Assembly: GCF_020911865.1 (NCBI RefSeq)
Contig: NZ_CP087131.1
Coordinates: 1,054,001-1,118,000 of the forward strand
Direction of reading: 5' to 3'
DNA length: 64,000 nt
Source of the DNA: Chryseobacterium sp. C-71
GTDB taxonomy: Bacteria; Bacteroidota; Bacteroidia; Flavobacteriales; Weeksellaceae
The position numbers were made by a program, and so were the translations under genes. Positions 20,701-28,544 of this stretch are shown in pieces. Every line of letters starts with the position of its first letter. Position 1 is the first letter of the stretch. The notes below the pieces were generated by a model, which did no database searches, had not been told where the DNA came from, and saw only the letters and a list, made by a program, of their open reading frames with translations.

Positions 20701-21568
20701 AGGAACAGCAAGCAATTGGAAAAGTGTAGGAGCAGGTACATTCTTTTCAGTGGCAATAAAAACAGATGGTACATTATGGGCTTGGGGTTATAATGGTCAT
20801 GGGCAGTTAGGTGACGGCACATCAACAAATCGTATTTTACCAAAACAAATAGGAACTGCTACCGATTGGGCAGACATGGCAGTAGGAAATTCGCATGTTG
20901 CAGGAAGAAAGACAAATGGACTTCTTTTTACTTGGGGATTTAATGGATCTGGGGGATTAGCTGATGGAACTACAAGCAGCAGGTGGACTCCTTCGCTAGC
21001 AGCAGATGCAATTCAAAAAGTTTTTACAGGTAGTTTTAATACAATAGCTATAACAACATCAGGAAATGTGATTGCCAGTGGGAACAATAGTACAGGACCA
21101 TTTGGTAACAATACGACCACCAATACATCTAATTGGACAACTATCGGCAATAATATGACGATAATTTCTACAGGGGGATGGCATACTCTATCTTTAAATG
21201 ACAATGGTGTTTTAAAGGTTGCCGGACGTAATAATTATGGACAATTGGGCGATGGTACCAGTGTTCAGAAACTTACCTTCAATCAGCTTGCATGTCCTAC
21301 AAGTAATTTAGCCGTTGAAGAAACTTCAGCAACTACAGATAACCTTAAAGTTTTCCCAAATCCTGTAAGTGATATTCTTAATATCTCTTTCGATCAAAAG
21401 ATTCTTTCAGTAACAGTTTACAGTGCTAGCGGACAACAAGTTCTTACTAAAATCATCAATGATAAAAAAGGTACAGTTGATGTTTCTTCTCTACCATCAG
21501 GAGTTTATGTGATTAATGTAAATGCAGACAATAACACAGTAAAAACAGTTAAAGTAATCAAGAGGTAA
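17732..21568 (+). CDS. Large secreted RCC1-repeat / fibronectin III protein with T9SS sorting tail
   Basis: About 1278 residues from the ATG at 17732, which begins a clean signal peptide (MKKLYFLLLTLITISVFAQ); the frame extends back to 17705. Residues 20-305 contain propeller-like repeats (GLLWIATYNGVSTFNGTTF, RKWIASQFNGIISYNG). A first FnIII-like domain (about 307-400) precedes an RCC1 block (about 403-746) with repeats such as GTLWAWGYNGQGQLGDGT. A second FnIII (about 751-843) and second RCC1 block (about 845-1186) follow. The last 85 residues (LKVFPNPVSDILNIS ... SGVYVINVN) form a type A sorting domain, so the protein is a T9SS substrate at the cell surface or released. The FnIII plus RCC1 unit is an internal tandem duplication of about 1.3 kb. 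RCC1 blades suggest protein or glycan binding; the ligand is unknown. Confidence 0.9.
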   Translation: MKKLYFLLLTLITISVFAQTYSYTTYNTSNSGIGSNYIADIKTDANGLLWIATYNGVSTFNGTTFTNYNTTNSGIASNSITKIEIDGLGRKWIASQFNGIISYNGNTWTNYTTSNSGLPSNEIIDIAVDGQNNLWVVTSAGLTKFNGTTWTTYNSISNLNSVATDSSNGVWVTNNGVLYKLNGSTFNFVAQGTQKILRIANDTVYVKGFDSLITLTTSGTNITFTYANSSCLAGPQLNALDVDNNSKVWIGFSGAGVQNFTNCTTYNTTNTNSGLPDNYFSTVRTQSSGTIWLGTLQLGLVKMAPSSSLCASPTQMHTSNVASTTATLNWSPIATAPSGGYVYAYGTSQTMGSPNGNTVATSADLINLSPNTTYYWWVKSNCGSNQSSWVSGGSFTTLSPAGCWQSVSAGVTHSLGIKLDGTLWAWGYNVYGQLGDGTVATRQTPKQIGTSTDWKKVVAGAQYSVAIKTNGTLWAWGYNGQGQLGDGTTINKNNPVQVGTANDWLDITIGNEHTLAIKTNGTLWSWGNNNTGQLGDGTTINRNVPAQIGTINTWKSIAAGNGFSLALRTNGTLWTWGNNQNGQLGDGTTTNKNTPTQIGTDTDWAEVAAGYFHSVARKSNGVLYTWGRNNEGQLGNNNNTNSLTPTAVFDQVKSIDAGAHHTVGITISGNMFTCGYNNSGQLGDNTTTNRNWVSVGNASNHQLVSAGAFHTLSLDLDGFLKVCGNNEMYQLGDGTTVNKLTLTSIVCPVNCNPPTQLYTSNITSNTATLNWLPSASAPTAAYVYAYSTSQNIGNPNGNTAVTSADIANLLPNTTYYWWVSANCGSSQSIWVSGGSFTTLSANTGCWKAISAGSYHSLGIKTDGTLWAWGNNIDNQLGDGTNVAKNTPLQIGTATNWKKVFASEKYSVAIKTDGTLWAWGHNIMGQLGDGTTINKTIPTKIGTATNWEDIAVGESHTLGIKSNGTLWAWGMNVSGELGDGTTTDKLIPTQIGTASNWKSVGAGTFFSVAIKTDGTLWAWGYNGHGQLGDGTSTNRILPKQIGTATDWADMAVGNSHVAGRKTNGLLFTWGFNGSGGLADGTTSSRWTPSLAADAIQKVFTGSFNTIAITTSGNVIASGNNSTGPFGNNTTTNTSNWTTIGNNMTIISTGGWHTLSLNDNGVLKVAGRNNYGQLGDGTSVQKLTFNQLACPTSNLAVEETSATTDNLKVFPNPVSDILNISFDQKILSVTVYSASGQQVLTKIINDKKGTVDVSSLPSGVYVINVNADNNTVKTVKVIKR

Positions 21569-21813
21569 ATATTGACAAATAAACTTTTACTGTAAAAACC
21601 ACATTACAGTTAAATGAAAAACAATTAGCGTGTGCGGACATCCGTGCACGTTAATTATTTAAAACATATTGAAATGAAAAAACATCTCTACATTTGAATG
21701 CATTAAAACAAGAAAAATATTATTTGCTATAAAAACATTTTATTTGTTTATGAGTAGTAAAAAGATAATCCTGTCCATTTTAAGTATATTGTCAACTAAT
21801 TTCAATCACAAAA

Positions 21814-21838
21814 AAACTCCGATTTTTCGTCGGAGTTT
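21814..21838. terminator. Terminator hairpin
   Basis: AAACTCCGA (21814-21822) pairs with TCGGAGTTT (21830-21838). It lies between the converging RCC1 and GAF genes and is flanked by A and T runs. Confidence 0.8.
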
Positions 21839-21858
21839 ATATTTTAAATTAAATAAGA

Positions 21859-22308
21859 TTACAAAATTTTTGAAACTTCATTACAAAGCCATTCCAGCAA
21901 TTCTAAATCTTCTTTCGTGAAAGGATCGATGGTGTGAGAATCGATGTCAATCTGCCCGATATTTTCTCCATTTTTGAAGATAGGAACTACAATTTCTGCT
22001 TTTGTATCAATCGAACAGCTCAGATAATTATCCTGCAAATGAACATCAGGAACGATAAACGTTTCGTTTGAAACTGCAACCTGTCCGCAAATTCCTTTTC
22101 CGTAAGGGATAATAATATGATCTGTTTCTGCACCCACATAAGGACCTAACTTCAACTCGTCTTTATCGCCGTTTTTAAAATAAAAACCAGTCCAGTTGAA
22201 ATAGGATATTTCCTGATCTAAAAGATGACAAACTTTCTCAAGTTTCTCTTCAGTATTATGCTTTGGACTTTCAAGAATAGACGAAAGTCTTTTTTTTAAT
22301 TCAGACAT
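21859..22308 (-). CDS. msrC: Free methionine-(R)-sulfoxide reductase (GAF-domain fRMsr)
   Basis: 149 residues forming a single GAF domain. The stretches GPYVGAETDHIIIPYGKGICG and SIDTKAEIVVPIF, preceded by Cys in LSCSID, match the fRMsr family (E. coli MsrC/YebR), in which cysteines at these places reduce free Met-R-O with thioredoxin as donor. Two of the expected cysteines are visible (GICG and LSCSI); the third E. coli Cys is not obvious, as in many shorter family members. It is cytoplasmic. It lies 12 bases after the 22321-23748 gene in the same direction, so they probably form an operon. Confidence 0.85.
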   Translation of the reverse strand: MSELKKRLSSILESPKHNTEEKLEKVCHLLDQEISYFNWTGFYFKNGDKDELKLGPYVGAETDHIIIPYGKGICGQVAVSNETFIVPDVHLQDNYLSCSIDTKAEIVVPIFKNGENIGQIDIDSHTIDPFTKEDLELLEWLCNEVSKIL

Positions 22309-22320
22309 TTTAAATTTGTT

Positions 22321-23748
22321 TTAAGAAAATTGTTTTAGAGAAAGCTCCTGTTTGTAACCGAACATTCCTCTTTCTTTTATCATTTCAGCAACACCTTCCG
22401 GCACCTGATTTTCCCAACCGCTTACGTTGCAGGCTATTTTTCTCAGTATTTCTCTCGAATAAATTTCCAAAAACTCCGGATCGTAGTTTTTAATATCTAC
22501 AATACGATTATTTAATTTGAAATATTTATATAATTCTTTCAGACTTTCTTCCACTTTAAGGTTTTCAGAATCAAGCAATTCGTGAGTTTCAGGATCTTTG
22601 TAAGGATAAAGATATACTCTCATTCCGTTACGGAAAAACTTACCAAAAGCTTCCAGAATTCCACCAGACAGATCTTTATAATATTTCTCATCGAATACCA
22701 TCAACATATTATTCACCCCCATCGCAACACCAATGTCACCATTCGTATAATGTGAGAAATAATCAATCAATCTGTAGTATTCTGAGAAGTTTGAAATAAT
22801 TACGGTATATCCCAATTTACCAAGTACGTCTACCCTATCCAAGAAATCTCTTTCATCGATATCTCCGTCTGCACGCAGGTTTGAGATGGTAATTTCGATC
22901 AGAACTTCAGTTTCTTCCTGAGTACAGATGGCATCTTTCAGAAACATATCCATTCCGTTTCGGAGCATATCAATATTTACTCTAGTAACCGGTCTGAAAC
23001 TTCCTCTCACTGCGAAAATATTCTTTTTATACAAAACATCTGCAGGAAGCATATTGTTCCCCTGAGAATTAAAGATTACTGCATCGGTCATGTTATTTTT
23101 CACAAGCTGCAAAGACATCAATCTATTGTCAACATAGGCGAAAGCTGGACCGCTGAAATCAATCATATCAATCTCAAGATTGTCTGTAGCCACATCATCA
23201 TAAAGAGACTCTATTAACCTTCTAGGGTTATCGAAATACGTAAAGGCACCAAAAATAAGATTCACACCAAGATTGCCCAAAGTTTCCTGCTGCAAAGTAG
23301 CATCATTCTCTTTAAATTTTACATGAATGACAACCTCATTATAATCTTCATTTTCTTTTACCTGAAAACGGATTCCTACCCAACCGTGACCTTTTACCGT
23401 TTTATCAAAATTGATGGTCGTTACCGTATTTGCGTAAGAAAAAAACTTTCTGTTTGGGCTGTTTTCTCTGGAAATTCTTTCTTCAATCAATGAAACCTCA
23501 TAACGAAGCATCTTACGAAGTCTATTCTGAGTTACATACCTGTTTTTTGCTTCTTTTCCGTAGATGGCATCACTAAAATCTTTGTCATAAGCTGACATCG
23601 CCTTAGCAATAGTACCGGAAGCTCCTCCTGCTCTAAAAAAGTGTCGTACAGTTTCCTGCCCTGCTCCAATTTCTGCGAAAGTACCATAAATAGTAGGATC
23701 TAGATTAATTGTTAATGCTTTTTGTTTAGGAGTTAGTTTCTGATACAT
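22321..23748 (-). CDS. Conserved hypothetical protein, 475 residues
   Basis: The N-terminus MYQKLTPKQKALTINLDPTI and GTFAEIGAGQETVRHFFRAG is widely conserved in Bacteroidota and some cyanobacteria. From memory, database entries carry unsupported names such as 'TonB-dependent receptor'; I see neither a signal peptide nor beta-barrel strands. The protein looks soluble and alpha/beta. Later conserved parts include GHGWVGIRFQ, TDAVIFNSQGNNMLPADVLY, ISNLRADGDIDERDFLDRVD and EYYRLIDYFSHYTNGDIGVA. It heads a two-gene unit with the fRMsr gene and diverges from the MBL-fold gene. Function unknown. Confidence 0.85.
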   Translation of the reverse strand: MYQKLTPKQKALTINLDPTIYGTFAEIGAGQETVRHFFRAGGASGTIAKAMSAYDKDFSDAIYGKEAKNRYVTQNRLRKMLRYEVSLIEERISRENSPNRKFFSYANTVTTINFDKTVKGHGWVGIRFQVKENEDYNEVVIHVKFKENDATLQQETLGNLGVNLIFGAFTYFDNPRRLIESLYDDVATDNLEIDMIDFSGPAFAYVDNRLMSLQLVKNNMTDAVIFNSQGNNMLPADVLYKKNIFAVRGSFRPVTRVNIDMLRNGMDMFLKDAICTQEETEVLIEITISNLRADGDIDERDFLDRVDVLGKLGYTVIISNFSEYYRLIDYFSHYTNGDIGVAMGVNNMLMVFDEKYYKDLSGGILEAFGKFFRNGMRVYLYPYKDPETHELLDSENLKVEESLKELYKYFKLNNRIVDIKNYDPEFLEIYSREILRKIACNVSGWENQVPEGVAEMIKERGMFGYKQELSLKQFS

Positions 23749-23766
23749 TAGGACATTAAATTTTTC

Positions 23767-23776
23767 GTAAATTTAC
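23767..23776. promoter_or_regulatory. Palindrome GTAAATTTAC between divergent genes
   Basis: Perfect 10-bp palindrome in the 54-base gap between divergent start codons. On each strand it gives TAAATTTA, one base off the TAnnTTTG element, so it could be a shared -7 region. Confidence 0.3.
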
Positions 23777-23802
23777 CAAAATTAAACCAACCTCAAAACA
23801 AA

Positions 23803-24570
23803 ATGAAGTTGAAATTTTTAGGAACCGGAACTTCGCAAGGTGTTCCCGTTATTGGTTGCACGTGTGAGGTTTGCACATCTCAAAATCCGAAAGACAACCG
23901 TTTTAGAGCTTCTGCAATGGTGACAACCGATGAAAATAGAAAAATTCTCATCGATTGTGGCCCCGATTTTCGTCAGCAAATGCTGATTAACAAAGAAAAT
24001 CATATCGACATCGCTCTTCTCACCCACGAGCATAATGATCATGTGATTGGTCTTGACGATATGCGCCCGCTAATTTTTAAAAGTGGAAAAAATATGCCGC
24101 TTTATTGCAGCGAGAGGGTCGGAAATGAAGTTAAAAATCGTTTTCCGTATGCTTTTGCCGATGAAAGATATCCGGGAGCTCCTGCATTCGATCTGCATAC
24201 GATTGAGAACACTCCATTTGAAATTTTAGATTGCGAAATTATCCCAATTGAAGTTATTCACTACAAAATTTCAGTTTTCGGGTATAAATTTAAAAACCTA
24301 GCATACATCACAGATGCCGGCTTTATTTCTGACATTGAAAAAGAGAAATTGCAAAATTTAGATATTCTTATCTTAAACTGCATTCGTAAATTTGATCCGC
24401 ATCCTGCCCATTTTATATTGCCGGATGTGATAAAACTCTACGAAGAGCTAAAACCTAAGAAATTATTTTTGACACATTTGAGTCACCATTTCGGCCTGCA
24501 TGATGTTGAAGATAAGTTACTTCCTGCCGGAATACACCTTGGTTACGATGGTTTGGAGATAAATTTTTAA
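23803..24570 (+). CDS. MBL-fold metal-dependent hydrolase, PhnP-like
   Basis: 255 residues. The metallo-beta-lactamase fold is shown by the N-terminus KFLGTGTSQGVPVIGCTCEVC, the metal motif LLTHEHNDHVIGLDDM and the later LFLTHLSHHFGLHD. The two-Cys insert near the start (GCTCEVC) is typical of the PhnP / cyclic-phosphodiesterase branch, where it binds a structural Zn2+. PhnP proper acts on cyclic ribose phosphates in phosphonate degradation; no phn genes are nearby, so the substrate may differ. It is cytoplasmic. The tRNA-Leu gene follows in the same direction with its own promoter. Confidence 0.88.
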   Translation: MKLKFLGTGTSQGVPVIGCTCEVCTSQNPKDNRFRASAMVTTDENRKILIDCGPDFRQQMLINKENHIDIALLTHEHNDHVIGLDDMRPLIFKSGKNMPLYCSERVGNEVKNRFPYAFADERYPGAPAFDLHTIENTPFEILDCEIIPIEVIHYKISVFGYKFKNLAYITDAGFISDIEKEKLQNLDILILNCIRKFDPHPAHFILPDVIKLYEELKPKKLFLTHLSHHFGLHDVEDKLLPAGIHLGYDGLEINF

Positions 24571-24590
24571 AGAAAAATTAATAAAAAGTT

Positions 24591-24620
24591 TTTGAACATT
24601 AAAAAAAGTTCCTATATTTG
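24591..24620 (+). promoter_or_regulatory. tRNA-Leu promoter (TTG-N18-TAnnTTTG)
   Basis: TTG at 24592-24594, 18 bases, then TATATTTG at 24613-24620, 25 bases before the tRNA 5' end. This is an excellent match to the Bacteroidota consensus. Confidence 0.85.
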
Positions 24621-24645
24621 CACACCAATTTAAAACAAACATCAA

Positions 24646-24727
24646 GCCCAGTTGGCGGAATTGGTAGACGCGCTAGACTCAAACTCTAGTATCGAAAGAT
24701 GTACCAGTTCGATTCTGGTACTGGGTA
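24646..24727 (+). tRNA. tRNA-Leu (anticodon CAA)
   Basis: 82 nt with a long variable arm. The acceptor GCCCAGT (24646-24652) pairs with ACTGGGT (24720-24726), with G-U at the first pair, and the discriminator is A. The anticodon stem CTAGA/TCTAG encloses loop CTCAAAC, giving anticodon CAA for UUG codons. The T arm ACCAG-TTCGATT-CTGGT is canonical. The 3' CCA is not encoded. Confidence 0.96.
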
Positions 24728-24732
24728 CAAAA

Positions 24733-24763
24733 AACCTCTGAAATCATTTGATTTTCAGAGGTT
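24733..24763 (+). terminator. Terminator after tRNA-Leu
   Basis: The arms AACCTCTGAAA and TTTTCAGAGGTT form a stable hairpin followed by TTTTTG, 5 bases after the tRNA. Confidence 0.85.
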
Positions 24764-24797
24764 TTTGATTTTGAGGGTGTCAAAAGGGTGGCTAAAA

Positions 24798-26083
24798 TTA
24801 CAGCTTGACAAAATCAACACCTACTCGTAATGGATAAGAAAAAGCATGATTAGCTATTCTTTGAGCATAATTTTGACGAATAGTTGTAATATATTTTACT
24901 TGTTTTGCTTTACGCACACCTTCATTTTCTGTCTATCTAAACTCTTAACTTCAATAGCAGGGTTATGTAATTCTTTATAGATGTCCTCTGATAATAGGGA
25001 TGATTGTGAATCTCTTAATGAAAGATTCATTTTTTCAATCAATATTCCTTTATAAATTCTTCGTAAAAACTATCTAAACCTTCTTCGTTAAGTCGATTTC
25101 GATGTTGAAATAAAGCATCTTTAGTAAAATTAACTTTATTGTCATTATTTATAATTCCAACCCTAAAAATTCTATTAAAAAAATCTATTACTAATAGTTG
25201 ATTATAACTATCTGTATCGTTAATGATGTGATCAAAAAAATTCTCTAATAAATGATCTGGCTCATTTTCTTTTTTGTTAAAAATTGTAATTATCGTGTTA
25301 TTAATTTCCAATAAGTACTTTTCTTGATTAATAATATTTGGACAAGGAAGAGGATGATTTAGCTCTTCATAAACAGTGCTTAAATTACAGGTAGATATTT
25401 TATAAATAGCAAATAGATTATCAGTAATAGAAGTTGCCTCTTTAAATTTATTTATCTTGTCCTTATTGCCATCTTTGCTCAAAAACGCACCAATTATCTT
25501 TTTTATCTCTTCCAAGGCTGATTTTATGAAAATCAACAAAATCAAATCCCTCACCAAATATACCCTCTGTATATTCTTTGTATTCCTCAAATAGTTCAGG
25601 TTTTAAATTACAATAATTAGTTAATATAGTTCGAAATACATCATCAAGTCTATCTTCACTTGTATAAATTACACAGAAATGGACATTAGGTTTATTAATT
25701 ATTTTATTTAAGATCTTTAAACTTTGTTTTTCTCCGGATTGACCCTCTAAATGCCAATTTAGTAAAATTAAATCTCTATTATCTAAACAATAGTTCACAC
25801 ATTCTTCATTACCTTCACTATCTCGAACATATCTTATTGGCTCTAAAGAAACACCTGATTTTCTAAATTTGGCATATAATTCTAAGGACAACCCTTCTTC
25901 TTCTTCTTCTTCTTCTTCTTCTTCTTCTTCTTCTTCTTCTTCTTCTTCTTCTTCTTCTTCTTCTTCTTCTTCACCAGTCAATGCATCATCATTGTTATCG
26001 AATTCACGAGCATTATCATCAATATAAATTGCTGATTTAATATTATCTTTTAAGATTTCCTTTGCAATATCTATATATGCCAT
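24798..26083 (-). pseudogene. Response-receiver-domain protein (Response_reg_2 type), frameshifted
   Basis: The ancestral protein was about 428 residues. The N-terminus reads IAKEILKDNIKSAIYIDDN, then a run of 26 Glu, then LELYAKFRKSGVSLEPIRYV, NRDLILLNWHLEGQSGEKQS and FCVIYTSEDRLDDV. This pattern fits the large receiver-like domain found in Bacteroidota proteins paired with HATPase partners in putative conflict systems. The expected phospho-Asp position in LILLDW-type motifs is Asn here. The frame breaks near 25525 (HKISLGRD should read HKSALEEIKK), fixed by removing one A; the next piece runs to 25039. After another stretch (MNLSLRDSQSSLLSEDIYKE) a second break near 24925 is fixed by adding one base, and the end is YPLRVGVDFVKL. 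No HATPase partner is present. It lies just beyond tRNA-Leu. Confidence 0.7.
25895..25972 (-). repeat. Trinucleotide microsatellite, 26 GAA units
   Basis: A perfect run of TTC on the plus strand (GAA on the minus strand), 78 bases, encoding 26 consecutive Glu inside the receiver-like domain. Changes in unit number would keep the frame. Confidence 0.97.
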
Positions 26084-26194
26084 TTTTAATTCACTTTTGT
26101 ATTAATCACGAAGCAAGCTCCATTTAAGATATTATATTTTTTATCATTAGTTGCAAAAACATAATATCCAACTTCATTTGGATAATGCATAATT

Positions 26195-26974
26195 TTAAAG
26201 ATTTAACACCAAACCCAAACCGACAGATTTAGAATGAATAACTGGATAAATGAAAGTTACATCTTTAGATTCGTTATTCTTAAAAATCTTATTGACGATG
26301 GGAAATATCCAATAAGCAATCTCGGTGCTTAAGATACCGAAACCTGCTCCTGCAATGATATCTCCTACCCAATGTTTATCGTTAAAAGCTCTATAAATCC
26401 CCGTAAAAGCTGCAATTGGATATCCCGAAATTGCAAGCCATATATTTTCATCTTTATATTCCCTGAAAAGAAAATGCGCCGATGAAAAAGCCGTTGCCGT
26501 ATGTCCTGAAGGAAATGAAAGATTGTTTGAGCCATCCGGACGTTCTTCTTTCACCAAATGTTTCAAAGGTAAAGTAACAGAAGCTACAATAAGTTGAGAT
26601 GTTCCGTAGATAATGGTCCGTTCCTTGAAATTGTGCTTACCTTTTAACCCTGCAATATTATATCCGTACACCATTGCTGCAGGAAGATACTGAGTATAAT
26701 TATCAAGCTTTATTTGCTTGGGTTGATGTTCGTTGATCTCATATTTTGTTGTACTGTTAAGATTTTTTAGCGCATCGGAATTTAAACTTATCACACCGAA
26801 ACCTATAAAAGCTGTTGGAATTATCAGTTTTTTATAACTGAAATGATACATCTCATCGTTATATTTTTTCGATTCTTTTGCAGTGATAATTACAGAATCT
26901 TTCATCACTTTGTACTGCCCAAAAAAAAGCATTGAGCAATACAAGATGAATGACATGGTGAGCAATTTTACCAT
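26195..26974 (-). CDS. PAP2-superfamily membrane phosphatase
   Basis: 259 residues with an N-terminal signal or anchor helix. The three PAP2 signature motifs are present: KHLVKEERPDG, FPSGHTATAFSSAHF and YRAFNDKHWVGDIIAG (general acid/nucleophile His residues, with Tyr in place of the first Ser). Several membrane helices surround them. Such enzymes dephosphorylate lipid phosphates such as undecaprenyl-PP or phosphatidic acid on the periplasmic side. Its start codon overlaps the stop of the DUF3570 gene by one base, so it is the last gene of the 26195-30416 operon. The exact substrate is unknown. Confidence 0.88.
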   Translation of the reverse strand: MVKLLTMSFILYCSMLFFGQYKVMKDSVIITAKESKKYNDEMYHFSYKKLIIPTAFIGFGVISLNSDALKNLNSTTKYEINEHQPKQIKLDNYTQYLPAAMVYGYNIAGLKGKHNFKERTIIYGTSQLIVASVTLPLKHLVKEERPDGSNNLSFPSGHTATAFSSAHFLFREYKDENIWLAISGYPIAAFTGIYRAFNDKHWVGDIIAGAGFGILSTEIAYWIFPIVNKIFKNNESKDVTFIYPVIHSKSVGLGLVLNL

Positions 26975-28152
26975 TATTTAAATCTAAGATTTAATGAAAT
27001 AATATCTGACTTCATACCGATGGATTTCGTGTAATGACCATATCTGATTTCCAGCATATTGAGTCGCTGTATTCCGAATAATCCGTTTTTTGGATTGATT
27101 CGGATTCCTGCTCCATAAAAATGACTGTTGAAGGTTGAAAGATCGTAGTTGCTGGTATAAAAATCATTAAAAGCGGTATGTTGCTGATTGGGCAGAAAAT
27201 ATTTCGCACCATTTTGAGAATAGTATCTGTAAAACGGACTCACAGAAACGAAAGGCGAAATTTTCACAGGCGTTTCTATATTGATGGTATGAGATTTCAG
27301 TCCCCAATCGTCGGTGTAATAGCGGTAATAACTTCGCAGAATTATTTTATCACCAAAGAAATAATTAGCTCGAATCCCTACCGGAAGTTTAAATCTTTTG
27401 TCCGGCAAAGCTTCCTGATGCACAGAACCATCGGTAAAATAAACCCTGTGAAAAGGCAGACTGAGATAACCTGTCTGTTGAACGGCATCAGTCATTAATT
27501 CCAGTTGAAAATTCTTATTAATGATCTGTGAATAGGATAGCGAAAATGCAAACGTATTTCTTCCGCTTGTCCCGGTACTTTGTACGGAAGAATCTTCCCT
27601 CAGTTCTATTGGTGCAATCATCGATACCTGATCGATAAATGTCTGAAACCTTGCGGTAAACTCGCCCATTCTATTAGGTGTCTTTTGAGCAAAACCAATA
27701 TTTGCACCCATCGACTGATAATCGTATTCTCCGGAATATGAAACGCCAGCCATTAACGTGCTTCCTTTTGATTCGTTTTCACGGCTCCAGCCCAATGAAG
27801 GATAAAATCTGGTGTCTGCACTTGAAGCTGAAGAATTGGCTTTCAGATCGATCATATCTGACGATGCAGACGTGTAATGGTCTATCCCAAGATCAAACGT
27901 AAACTTATTCTTTCTGAATTTTTTGTCATATTTCACCATAACGACATCTATGGAATTGGAAATATCTGTGAGCTTTTCTGACCCAACACCGCCAGTTACC
28001 GCAGCATTGTTTCCGTCTTGTTTATAATAGCTTGACACGAGATTGATCTCATCCAGACTCAGTTTTTTTGATGGTTCGGTACTGGTATTTTCCTGTGCTT
28101 GAGCGTTGAAAAATCCGAAAAGCGCAATGATGCTTATAATTACTTTTTTCAT
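26974..28152 (-). CDS. DUF3570 outer-membrane-type protein
   Basis: 392 residues. A signal peptide (MKKVIISIIALFGFFNAQAQ) is followed by a protein made of alternating strands ending in an aromatic-flanked C-terminal strand (SDIISLNLRFK), as expected for an outer-membrane beta-barrel. The stretches LSLDEINLVSSYYKQDGNN, KFTFDLGIDHYTSAS, MAGVSYSGEYDYQSMGANIG and KLPVGIRANYFFGDKIILRS fit DUF3570. The function is not established. The family typically travels with a DUF4266 lipoprotein, ApbE and a thioredoxin-like protein, exactly as here, suggesting that it is the outer-membrane partner of a redox or metal-related envelope system. Confidence 0.85.
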   Translation of the reverse strand: MKKVIISIIALFGFFNAQAQENTSTEPSKKLSLDEINLVSSYYKQDGNNAAVTGGVGSEKLTDISNSIDVVMVKYDKKFRKNKFTFDLGIDHYTSASSDMIDLKANSSASSADTRFYPSLGWSRENESKGSTLMAGVSYSGEYDYQSMGANIGFAQKTPNRMGEFTARFQTFIDQVSMIAPIELREDSSVQSTGTSGRNTFAFSLSYSQIINKNFQLELMTDAVQQTGYLSLPFHRVYFTDGSVHQEALPDKRFKLPVGIRANYFFGDKIILRSYYRYYTDDWGLKSHTINIETPVKISPFVSVSPFYRYYSQNGAKYFLPNQQHTAFNDFYTSNYDLSTFNSHFYGAGIRINPKNGLFGIQRLNMLEIRYGHYTKSIGMKSDIISLNLRFK

Positions 28153-28177
28153 TTTAGTTCTTTTTAAATATTAGTAA

Positions 28178-28408
28178 TTAATTGCATCCACACCCACCGC
28201 CAACTTTGCCGGCATTAGCTCCCGAAGAACCTTCACGATAAGATTGGAAACTCAGTTCTGTTTTTTCAATTGTTCGGTTTCCCAAAACCATTTCAGCATC
28301 ATTGAGTTTATTTTTTTCGTATTCTTTTACTGTTGTACAAGAATGAGTTAGTGAAAGGGCAAAAAAGACAGATATGCCCATTATTATTTTTATTGAAATA
28401 TTTTTCAT
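28178..28408 (-). CDS. DUF4266 lipoprotein with Gly/Cys-rich C-terminus
   Basis: 76 residues. The signal sequence ends in the lipobox-like LTHSC (Cys 24), so it is probably a lipoprotein. The middle, VKEYEKNKLNDAEMVLGNRT, is the conserved DUF4266 core. The last residues, GKVGGGCGCN, form a striking Gly-Cys tail that could bind a metal, form a thioether or disulfide, or be modified. It lies 25 bases upstream of the DUF3570 gene. The function is unknown; pairing with ApbE and a Trx-like protein suggests redox chemistry in the envelope, but this is inference. Confidence 0.88.
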   Translation of the reverse strand: MKNISIKIIMGISVFFALSLTHSCTTVKEYEKNKLNDAEMVLGNRTIEKTELSFQSYREGSSGANAGKVGGGCGCN

Positions 28409-28544
28409 TTGGAATTGTTGTTTGATTATTAAAAAGTCACAAGCACAATCGATGATTCTAATTTTGAATTTTTATTTTAAAGATTAATTGGAATCTTTAA
28501 CTGCACTACGTATTGTTATTTGTGTTTAAAGAGAATCTATAATC

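Noticed and set aside
19162..21204. Several minus-strand open frames opposite the RCC1 protein
   Set aside because: They mirror the repeated codons of the plus-strand gene and have no independent signals.
22321..23748. Calling this gene a TonB-dependent receptor
   Set aside because: No signal peptide, plug domain or barrel strands; the name seems a transferred annotation.
25895..25972. Short direct repeats as a CRISPR array
   Set aside because: It is a pure trinucleotide run without spacers, within a coding frame; no cas genes are present in the window.
24646..26083. Intact integrative element at tRNA-Leu
   Set aside because: No integrase and no repeat of the tRNA 3' end was found downstream; only a relic gene is present.
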